From Schwartzia sp. (in: firmicutes) (GTDB lineage: Bacteria > Bacillota > Negativicutes > Selenomonadales > Selenomonadaceae): 6,342 bases of DNA. The stretch is from the NCBI GenBank assembly GCA_017939945.1, contig JAGAZS010000320.1, forward strand, positions 1 through 6,342, written 5' to 3'. This document shows, one piece after another, positions 1 through 4,857 of the stretch. The notes under the pieces were generated by a model. That model saw nothing but the letters and a program-made list of their open reading frames with translations. It did no database searches and had not been told where the DNA came from. Each line of letters opens with the position of its first letter. Within the stretch, counting starts at the first letter, position 1. The position numbers were made by a program, and so were the translations under genes.

Positions 1-555
1 AAGATCGTTGAACTTTTTCGGCTGGCGCAAAAACTCAACAACTTCCTCCAGCTCCTGCTTGGCCTCGTCCGCTCCGGCAACGTCGCCGAAATTCACTTTG
101 ACCTTATCTCCGCTGCTCATGCGCGCGTGGCTGCGGCCGAAGGACATCATGCGTCCGCCGCCGCCCTGAGTCTGCTGCATGATGAAGAACCAGACACCCG
201 CCAGAAGCAAAATCGGCAGTACCGAAGACAGCACCGCCGTCCACCACGGCGGTTCAGGCGGATTCTTCGCGCGGATTTCCACTTTTTTGTCCTGCAAGCG
301 TTGCAAAAGCGTCGCGTCGTTCGGCGTATCCGGCGTCACGGTCAAAAACTCCGTCCCGTCCGTCAACACGCCCTCAATGACATTGTTCATCATGGTGACT
401 TTCGCCACCTCGCCTTTGTCCACTTGCTGAAGGAAAGCAGAATAGCCCATTTCCTGCTTTGTCGTTGAGTTCTTGACGGAAAAATAATCAATAAATGTGA
501 TGGCGATAAAAATAATCAGCAGGTAAAAACCTATATTTCTCATGAATCGGTTCAA
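1..555 (-). CDS. ftsH: FtsH, ATP-dependent zinc metalloprotease (N-terminal part, runs off left edge)
   Basis: FtsH is a membrane-anchored hexameric AAA+ protease that extracts and degrades misfolded or short-lived membrane and cytosolic proteins. The 185 visible codons hold the N-terminal transmembrane helix (about residues 8-25), the extracytoplasmic FtsH_ext domain (about 34-97), a second transmembrane helix (about 106-126), a Gly-rich linker, and the start of the AAA domain with the family phrase FGDVAGADEAKQELEEVV (156-173). Walker A, Walker B and the HEXXH zinc site lie beyond the edge. The start is taken as TTG at 555: AAGGAGG lies 9 nt upstream of it, while the in-frame ATG at 543 would leave a 21-nt gap. 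This adds residues MNRF before the ATG methionine. The gene follows hpt, as in many Bacillota, but has its own promoter. Family assignment is near certain; the start codon is an inference. Confidence 0.96.
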   Translation of the reverse strand, partial: MNRFMRNIGFYLLIIFIAITFIDYFSVKNSTTKQEMGYSAFLQQVDKGEVAKVTMMNNVIEGVLTDGTEFLTVTPDTPNDATLLQRLQDKKVEIRAKNPPEPPWWTAVLSSVLPILLLAGVWFFIMQQTQGGGGRMMSFGRSHARMSSGDKVKVNFGDVAGADEAKQELEEVVEFLRQPKKFNDL

Positions 556-563
556 CGATCTTG

Positions 564-571
564 TCCTCCTT
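564..571 (-). promoter_or_regulatory. Shine-Dalgarno of ftsH, decides a TTG start
   Basis: The minus strand reads AAGGAGGA here. Spacing to the TTG at 555-553 is 8-9 nt, which is optimal. Spacing to the ATG at 543 is about 21 nt, too long for normal initiation. Confidence 0.75.
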
Positions 572-583
572 CCCCTTTTGGGG
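572..583 (-). promoter_or_regulatory. Small hairpin abutting the ftsH ribosome binding site
   Basis: The minus strand reads CCCC AAAA GGGG, a perfect 4-bp GC stem with a 4-nt loop ending right against AAGGAGG. Pairing can continue outward with one mismatch (T-A, C/A mismatch, two G-U pairs, T-A), which would draw part of the Shine-Dalgarno into the stem. The palindrome is visible directly; a role in controlling ftsH translation is inference. Confidence 0.4.
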
Positions 584-683
584 AGAAATCGACGTAAAAA
601 ACGTTCTAATTACTATACTACAAGGGCGTATGTTTCCGCCAGGCTCACGCTTCGTCTGCGACTCGCGTTCGCCAAGCGTTCAC

Positions 684-712
684 ATTATATCATTAAACCG
701 GGAATCATACAA
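684..712 (-). promoter_or_regulatory. Sigma-70-type promoter for ftsH
   Basis: The -10 is a perfect TATAAT (684-689). A weak -35, TTGTAT (707-712), sits 17 bp upstream. Both lie in the gap after hpt. Initiation near 677 would give an ftsH leader of about 120 nt. That leader contains an inverted repeat, ACGCTT/AAGCGT (arms 647-652 and 674-679), and the hairpin at the Shine-Dalgarno. I saw no CIRCE or CtsR-type heat-shock operator. The 556-722 gap holds nothing else I can identify. Confidence 0.65.
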
Positions 713-722
713 TCAGAATCGG

Positions 723-1262
723 TTAGGAATAAATTTCCGGTTTAAGGACGCCGATGCAGGGAAGATTGCGATAATGTTCCGCATAGTCCAACCCATAGCC
801 AACGAGGAATTCATCCGGTACTTCCCAGCCGAGGTAATCAATTTTGATTTCGACTTCCCGCCGCGATGGCTTCGAAAGCAACGCGCAAAGCTTCAGACTT
901 GCGGGCTTCCTCGTTGAAAACAACGGGAAAAGATTGCTCATAGTGACGCCAGAATCAATAATATCCTCACAGATAATCACATGGCGTTCTCTCATATCCG
1001 TATCGGTATCCTTGCGGATTTTTACCGATCCGCTGGTCTTGGTTCCCGACCCGTAGCTCGACACGACCATGAAATCAAGCTGCATCGGCGTATTGATATA
1101 TCGTATGAGGTCCGTCGTGAATACGGACGCGCCTTTCAAAATGCCAATAACCAGCGGATTCTTGCCCGCGTAATCCCGCGTCAGCTCTGCCCCGAGCTCC
1201 GAAACTCGTTTCGCGATTTGTTCCTCCGTGTAAAGCACGCTCTTCAAATCGTCAGTCAACAT
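723..1262 (-). CDS. hpt: Hypoxanthine phosphoribosyltransferase
   Basis: This enzyme salvages purines in the cytosol, converting hypoxanthine (and usually guanine) plus PRPP into IMP or GMP. The 179-residue length is typical. Visible motifs are the PPi-binding loop GILKGA (40-45), the flexible loop SSYGSGTKTSG (68-78), and the PRPP-binding loop EDIIDSGVT (99-107) with general base D103. K131, F152 and D159 align with human HGPRT K165, F186 and D193, which contact the purine and metal. The C-terminus has the usual GYGLDYAEHYRNLP phrase. The reading frame is open up to 1295, but ATG at 1262 is chosen because GGAGGAG lies 7 nt upstream. The gene begins one base after the tilS stop, so the two are probably co-transcribed and translationally coupled. 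Confidence 0.97.
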   Translation of the reverse strand: MLTDDLKSVLYTEEQIAKRVSELGAELTRDYAGKNPLVIGILKGASVFTTDLIRYINTPMQLDFMVVSSYGSGTKTSGSVKIRKDTDTDMRERHVIICEDIIDSGVTMSNLFPLFSTRKPASLKLCALLSKPSRREVEIKIDYLGWEVPDEFLVGYGLDYAEHYRNLPCIGVLKPEIYS

Positions 1263-1263
1263 T

Positions 1264-2664
1264 TCAATTCTCCTCCCCGTTTTCTTTTTCGTCATCCCAT
1301 TCTATGCGAAACGCAATCCTGCGCCGCGTCTCCGCTGTTAACAATGCGACCGCCGCTCGCCGGATTCCGCCCACCCAAAAAATGTCGCCGCCCGCCGTGA
1401 AAATCGGCACACGGTCCCGCAATCCATGCGGAATTTTCCTGTCAATCAAAAGCGATTTGACCTTTTGCCTCCCGCCGTTTTCCAATCGGAAGGAATCCCC
1501 CATCCGTCGGCTGCGAACAAGCAGCGGAGAAGGAAGAGCGTCAATGTCGGCGACAGCAATCCGCGGATTCGTTGGAACATTTTCCGTCTCCGACGCCGAG
1601 GCATAAACCGTAAGCCCGATTTCCTCAATCCTGGTGACTCCCGAAAGAGACAACGGTCTCTCGTTCCACGAGATGCTTTGCGCCGCCGTCCGCCGCAGAA
1701 CGACGGTATCATAGCGGCATTCCGCCTCGCCGTTCCGGGGAAGCGTCAGCCTCTTCCCAGCTTCACCGAAACAGCAGAACTCGTCCAGCGTCTCATAATG
1801 GGTAAAGCCCAGTGAGGAGCGAAGTTCAAGCTTTTCCGCCACTCGCCGCAATATTGCCTTCCGCAGAGCCGCGTGCAATTTGCTATACATCTTCCTGCGT
1901 AGCAAAAGTCCTTCTGATGTTTCCGCCGCAACCCGATTCCATTCCGTATTTGCCGCTGTACGCAAAAAATCCGCTACTTCCGCCTCCGCCGCCGCCAAAC
2001 GACAAAGAGCATCGTCCAGCGAAAGACTATAGCGACGCAACATCGGCAAAAGCTCCAACCGGACACGATTCCGCTCTGCGTCGGGAAGAAAATTCGTCTC
2101 GTCCTGTCGCGGCTTCAGCCCCTTTTCCTTGCAATAGTCCGCAATCTCTTTCTTCGATAAAAAAAGCAACGGGCGGATGATTGCGCCCGTGCGTGGTCTC
2201 ATTCCCGCAAGGCCATCAATCCCGCTGCCGCGCAGCAGGTGCATGAGCACCGTTTCCGCCTGATCGCCGGCGTGATGCCCTGTCGCAATCAGCGTTCCCT
2301 CGCCCATCCTGTTTGCCGTTTCTTCGAGGAAAGAATATCGCCGTTCCCTCGCCGCCGTTTCAAGAGAACGCTTCGAGCGCTTCGCGTAAGCGGGAATATC
2401 CTCATGCCCTTCGCGAAAGGGAAGCCCTCGTTCCGCCGCGAAATCACGCACAAATTCGGCATCTGCCAGCGACGCCTCGCCACGAATCCCGTGCTCGAAA
2501 TGTGCAAGTTCCAGCGAAAGACACCACTCCTCGCGAAGCGCCAACAAAACCTCCGCTAACGCGAGAGAATCCGGTCCTCCCGAACAGGCAATAACAATGC
2601 TGCTGCCCGGCGTGAAAATTTTATGCCGCCGCACAAAAGATTTGACGCGGCTTTCCAACTCCAT
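1264..2664 (-). CDS. tilS: tRNA(Ile)-lysidine synthetase
   Basis: TilS uses ATP and lysine to convert C34 of the CAU-anticodon tRNA-Ile into lysidine, so the tRNA reads AUA and is charged with isoleucine. It is essential in most bacteria. The 466-residue protein carries the N-type ATP pyrophosphatase P-loop SGGPDS (28-33), the HFEHGIRG segment (55-62), ATGHHAGDQAET (127-138), RGSGIDGLAGM (145-155), and DETNF followed by RNRVR (188-202). A middle helical tRNA-binding region follows, then the TilS C-terminal domain (about 379-455, with RSRRMGDSFR and an IFWVGGIRR segment). The ATG start has a modest AAAGGG Shine-Dalgarno about 8 nt upstream. It lies between the S1-domain gene and hpt, the usual Bacillota order. 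A terminator sits just upstream and I saw no clear promoter in the 66-bp gap. Confidence 0.97.
   Translation of the reverse strand: MELESRVKSFVRRHKIFTPGSSIVIACSGGPDSLALAEVLLALREEWCLSLELAHFEHGIRGEASLADAEFVRDFAAERGLPFREGHEDIPAYAKRSKRSLETAARERRYSFLEETANRMGEGTLIATGHHAGDQAETVLMHLLRGSGIDGLAGMRPRTGAIIRPLLFLSKKEIADYCKEKGLKPRQDETNFLPDAERNRVRLELLPMLRRYSLSLDDALCRLAAAEAEVADFLRTAANTEWNRVAAETSEGLLLRRKMYSKLHAALRKAILRRVAEKLELRSSLGFTHYETLDEFCCFGEAGKRLTLPRNGEAECRYDTVVLRRTAAQSISWNERPLSLSGVTRIEEIGLTVYASASETENVPTNPRIAVADIDALPSPLLVRSRRMGDSFRLENGGRQKVKSLLIDRKIPHGLRDRVPIFTAGGDIFWVGGIRRAAVALLTAETRRRIAFRIEWDDEKENGEEN
1270..1276 (-). promoter_or_regulatory. Shine-Dalgarno of hpt inside the tilS 3' end
   Basis: GGAGGAG on the minus strand lies 7 nt upstream of the hpt ATG at 1262, within the last codons of tilS. 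The tilS stop (TGA, 1266-1264) and the hpt ATG are separated by one base. This fixes the hpt start and suggests translational coupling. Confidence 0.85.
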
Positions 2665-2695
2665 CCTGTTTCCCTTTCAAATGTCACAAAACCAG

Positions 2696-2721
2696 AAAAA
2701 GCACCCTTTGCAGAGTGCTTT
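2696..2721 (-). terminator. Intrinsic terminator after the S1-domain gene
   Basis: On the minus strand AAAGCAC (2721-2715) pairs perfectly with GTGCTTT (2704-2698) around a 10-nt loop. A T5 run overlaps the end of the stem and more T-rich sequence follows. It begins about 10 nt after the S1 gene stop and lies wholly within the gap before tilS. The 7-bp stem with moderate GC may be leaky. Confidence 0.7.
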
Positions 2722-2730
2722 CTTTCGATT

Positions 2731-3195
2731 TTAGCCTGAACGTCTCGATCCACGGCCCCCCCGTTTGGAATCCGTCTTCCGGCGCAAATCTGTCAATCTC
2801 TCATCGCTGTCCTTCAGGAATTTCGACAACTTATCTTCAAAGGATACAGGTCCAGCGGAAAAACGTCCGGCCGGTTTAGCCCGAAAATCGTTTCCGGCAG
2901 GACGGCGAGGCGCACGTGAAATCGACTGCGTATTTCCGCCATCCATGGCTTCCGTTTTTTTCGGTTGCAAACGCTTGATGGAAAGTCCGATCTTTCCTTT
3001 GTCATCCACATTCAGGATTTTTACCTTGACTTTTTGACCCACCTTCAAAAAATCCTTGATGTCGTTCACATAGACGTCCGCAACTTCAGAAATATGGACA
3101 AGTCCCACCTTTCCATCCGCCAAATCGACAAATGCGCCAAAATTCGTGATGCCGGTAACGGTACCTTCCACCACGCCGCCAACTTCAATTGACAA
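2731..3195 (-). CDS. S1-domain RNA-binding protein (YabR-like)
   Basis: This is a 154-residue cytoplasmic protein with one S1 OB-fold domain (about residues 4-75; GGVVEGTVTGITNFGAFVDL, GLVHISEV and GLSIKRL are typical). S1 domains bind single-stranded RNA and often associate with ribosomes or RNA-decay enzymes; the exact partner here is unknown. After a low-complexity linker (80-117) comes a conserved tail, FEDKLSKFLKDSDERLTDLRR, ending in basic KRGGRGSRR. I recall this tail from YabR-type proteins beside divIC in Bacillota. The frame is open to an ATG at 3261, but TTG at 3195 is chosen: AAGGAGG lies 8 nt upstream, and a consensus promoter occupies the sequence that the longer reading would translate. 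A terminator follows, so the gene may be mainly monocistronic. Confidence 0.92.
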   Translation of the reverse strand: MSIEVGGVVEGTVTGITNFGAFVDLADGKVGLVHISEVADVYVNDIKDFLKVGQKVKVKILNVDDKGKIGLSIKRLQPKKTEAMDGGNTQSISRAPRRPAGNDFRAKPAGRFSAGPVSFEDKLSKFLKDSDERLTDLRRKTDSKRGGRGSRRSG

Positions 3196-3203
3196 AACCT
3201 GTT

Positions 3204-3210
3204 CCTCCTT
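3204..3210 (-). promoter_or_regulatory. Shine-Dalgarno of the S1-domain gene, decides a TTG start
   Basis: A full AAGGAGG on the minus strand lies 8 nt upstream of TTG at 3195-3193. No comparable site precedes the in-frame ATG at 3261. Confidence 0.85.
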
Positions 3211-3231
3211 GTATATCTCAAGATTTGCTTC

Positions 3232-3261
3232 ATTATACCTTCGCCATTCCGCACCTGTCAA
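3232..3261 (-). promoter_or_regulatory. Consensus sigma-70 promoter for the S1-domain gene
   Basis: A perfect -35 TTGACA (3256-3261) and a perfect -10 TATAAT (3232-3237) are separated by 18 bp on the minus strand. Initiation near 3225 would give a leader of about 30 nt with the Shine-Dalgarno inside it. It lies in the 99-bp gap after divIC. Confidence 0.85.
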
Positions 3262-3294
3262 GGAAAAGGAATAAGCGCATAAGCCGCTGCTTCG

Positions 3295-3582
3295 TTATTT
3301 TTTTGCCGCAATATAAGGCATCTCTCCATGACGCGTCATTCCAAGTTCTTCTCTCGCTACCTTCTCGATATATTCCGGTTTGTCCAACCCGTCGCGTTCC
3401 TCTTTCAATGCAGCATTGCGCGCACGCGCCTCTTCCAGCCGCGAAATTGCAACGGCACGGTCTTCCTCGACCTCATTAAGATGCGACTGCTGCATACAAA
3501 ACGTATATCCGAATCCGATGACCCAAAGCGCCACGATAACGGCAAAAATACTTGGCGTCCATCCGCCTCGTTTTTCCTCCAT
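3295..3582 (-). CDS. divIC: Septum formation initiator, DivIC/FtsB family
   Basis: This is a small bitopic membrane protein of the divisome. DivIC/FtsB pairs with FtsL through a coiled coil and helps activate septal peptidoglycan synthesis. The 95 residues show a short charged cytoplasmic N-terminus, one transmembrane helix (about 11-29), a charged coiled coil (about 34-66), and the family C-terminal box YIEKVAREELGM followed by GEMPYI (71-91). Length and layout are typical. The ATG start has an AGAGGG-type Shine-Dalgarno about 9 nt upstream. It sits directly ahead of the S1-domain gene, as in other Bacillota. It has its own promoter at 3639-3667. Upstream I find a zinc-ribbon gene rather than the yabP/yabQ genes seen in many spore formers. 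DivIC and FtsB cannot be separated by sequence alone; the Bacillota context favours DivIC. Confidence 0.9.
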   Translation of the reverse strand: MEEKRGGWTPSIFAVIVALWVIGFGYTFCMQQSHLNEVEEDRAVAISRLEEARARNAALKEERDGLDKPEYIEKVAREELGMTRHGEMPYIAAKK

Positions 3583-3638
3583 CCCGTTTTGCCCTCTTTT
3601 CTGTCTTCTGAAATCATCCCCGCAAAGGGTACAGCTTT

Positions 3639-3667
3639 ATAATACTAATATTTCAAACAACTTGCAA
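3639..3667 (-). promoter_or_regulatory. Sigma-70-type promoter for divIC
   Basis: On the minus strand, -35 TTGCAA (3662-3667), a 17-bp spacer and -10 TATTAT (3639-3644). The -35 lies right after the T-run of the putative terminator of the zinc-ribbon gene, so the two signals are back to back. Initiation near 3632 gives a leader of about 50 nt. Confidence 0.65.
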
Positions 3668-3668
3668 G

Positions 3669-3699
3669 AAAAAAACGCTGATTTCGGCAAATTGACGCG
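3669..3699 (-). terminator. Probable intrinsic terminator of the zinc-ribbon gene
   Basis: Immediately after the stop codon the minus strand forms an interrupted hairpin: CGC/GCG at the base, a bulge and small internal loop, then ATTT/AAAT closing on GCCG. A T7 run follows (3669-3675). The T-tract is strong but the stem is weak. Confidence 0.5.
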
Positions 3700-3700
3700 A

Positions 3701-4777
3701 TTATTTTTCCGAAAACTGGAAAAAATCGGTATTGACAATCCTGCGGAATACTGAATGGCATCTCTCGCAATGAAAATGGTCCCAAACGTTCTCCATGTCC
3801 GGCTTGCCGTCCACCAAGCGTACCGCCTGTCCCTCGACGTAATCCATCATAGCTCCGCATCGCGGACATTGGCATTGGTTGTTCGTGTCACGCTTCAGCA
3901 TCATCGGCGCAAGGTCGCCGGTCGAAAGAACCTTTGAAGGCTCCGGATTCCCCTGCGTTTTTAGCTTATCTTCCTCCTGCTGCGGATATGGAAGATAAAA
4001 CCCCGAGGTCAATACCTCGCGGTAAAACACGCCGCAGGTATCGCATTCGTATTTCGGCTTGATGTTCTCCATATCCAGTTTGCCGTCCACGACGCGTACC
4101 GCGCCGCCTTCGACAAAGCGAAAACGCTTTCCGCAGACGGGACATATCTCGTTCCCCTTCGGCTCTTTCGGCAGCGCGATCGGTCCCCTGCCTGCCGCAG
4201 CCGATTCCTCCTGTGATTCTTCTTTCGAAGCGTCCGTTTTCTCGGCGGGAGATGACACGGCTACACGATCCTCATCTTGCTGCGGATAAGGTAAATAAAA
4301 ACCCGAAGACAACACTTCGCGATAAAAAACGCCGCAAGTATCGCATTCGTATTTCGGCTTGATGTTCTCCATGTCCAGCTTGCCATCCACGACGCGCACC
4401 GCACCGCCTTCGACAAAACGGAATCGGTTACCGCAGACGGGACAGGTTTCATTTCCCGTCGGTTCCTTCGGCAGGGCAATCGGCCCTTTCCCCGGCGGTT
4501 TTTCCGGCTCCTTGACCGCCGGAGTCGTGGACGTTTCTGCCTCCGCTTTTTCCGTAGCGTCATCATCCAAAGGAAAAACATCATAATAATCCGTTGTCAA
4601 TACCGCGCGATAATATATTTTGCAAGCGTCGCAAATATAGCGAGGCTTGTAATTATCCATATCAAGCTGTCCGCTTACAACTGCAACAGCTTCGCCGTCC
4701 TTGAAGCGAAGCGGACCGCCGCACGCGGGACACGAGAAGTTCCCATCGTCCCGTTTCTTTAGTTTTCTCAGCGTCAT
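3701..4777 (-). CDS. Four-module zinc-ribbon protein of unknown function
   Basis: I do not recognise this family. The 358-residue protein has no signal peptide or membrane segment and consists of four zinc-ribbon modules. Cysteines lie at 16/19-49/52, 112/115-145/148, 212/215-245/248 and 304/307-337/340. Every module is CxxC, 29 residues, CxxC, predicting four zinc ions. Shared core features are a Gly/Ala-Val segment, a DGKLDMEN-like turn, and an aromatic strand (FYREVL, then FY or FF) after the last cysteine. A lead-in (K-E/R-P/D-x-G/N-N) precedes each CPxC. Linkers between modules 1, 2 and 3 are acidic, Ala/Pro/Glu-rich and probably disordered. Modules 2 and 3 are nearly identical; 1 and 4 are diverged. 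The ATG at 4777 is chosen, with GGGTGA 4 nt upstream; a TTG at 4789 is possible. It may be co-transcribed with the glycosyltransferase gene upstream. Nucleic-acid or protein binding is a guess from fold only. Confidence 0.85.
   Translation of the reverse strand: MTLRKLKKRDDGNFSCPACGGPLRFKDGEAVAVVSGQLDMDNYKPRYICDACKIYYRAVLTTDYYDVFPLDDDATEKAEAETSTTPAVKEPEKPPGKGPIALPKEPTGNETCPVCGNRFRFVEGGAVRVVDGKLDMENIKPKYECDTCGVFYREVLSSGFYLPYPQQDEDRVAVSSPAEKTDASKEESQEESAAAGRGPIALPKEPKGNEICPVCGKRFRFVEGGAVRVVDGKLDMENIKPKYECDTCGVFYREVLTSGFYLPYPQQEEDKLKTQGNPEPSKVLSTGDLAPMMLKRDTNNQCQCPRCGAMMDYVEGQAVRLVDGKPDMENVWDHFHCERCHSVFRRIVNTDFFQFSEK
3974..4186 (-). repeat. Intragenic repeat copy B (zinc-ribbon module 3)
   Basis: Encodes residues 198-268 and repeats residues 98-168 (4274-4486) at an exact 100-codon offset. 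66 of 71 residues are identical. By eye the DNA is about 84% identical, with most differences synonymous. Confidence 0.9.
4274..4486 (-). repeat. Intragenic repeat copy A (zinc-ribbon module 2)
   Basis: Encodes residues 98-168, from GPIALPKEP through the zinc ribbon to the YLPYPQQ segment. Partner of the copy at 3974-4186, exactly 300 bp away. The linkers between the copies are not conserved. Confidence 0.9.
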
Positions 4778-4857
4778 ATTCTCACCCAAATGCGCTCAAA
4801 ATCCGTCACGCTATATTGAAATATTCGAGGCAAAGAAAAAAATCCCTGCCGAAACTA

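Noticed and set aside
127..468. Arg/His-rich plus-strand open frames opposite ftsH
   Set aside because: Composition is that of an antisense shadow of a clear FtsH coding region; no start signal or family resemblance.
612..640. Second ftsH promoter with -10 TATAGT at 612-617
   Set aside because: No acceptable -35 (GGCGGA at 17 bp) and no extended -10 motif.
700..725. AACCG/CGGTT inverted repeat after the hpt stop as a terminator
   Set aside because: Five-bp stem, long loop and no T-run; it overlaps the ftsH promoter and is probably chance.
1263..1295. N-terminal extension of Hpt to 1295
   Set aside because: It would overlap tilS by about 30 bases; the usual Hpt length and a well-spaced GGAGGAG support ATG 1262.
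3196..3261. N-terminal extension of the S1-domain protein to ATG 3261
   Set aside because: The segment contains the consensus -10 and -35 and the Shine-Dalgarno for TTG 3195, and encodes nothing like the family N-terminus.
3268..3293. Short bulged hairpin after the divIC stop as a terminator
   Set aside because: Six pairs with a bulge and only a broken T-rich tail; too weak to call.
4059..4586. Two similar plus-strand open frames (4059-4289 and 4359-4586) that look like paralogues
   Set aside because: They are antisense shadows of zinc-ribbon modules 3 and 2; their similarity only mirrors the real repeat.
4811..4842. Possible promoter before the zinc-ribbon gene (TATAGC-like -10)
   Set aside because: The matching -35 is very poor; co-transcription from the glycosyltransferase promoter is at least as likely.
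4829..4850. Hairpin GGCAGGGA/TCTTTGCC with a T6 loop after the glycosyltransferase stop
   Set aside because: The T-run is in the loop, not after the stem, and the stem needs two G-U pairs; not a convincing terminator.
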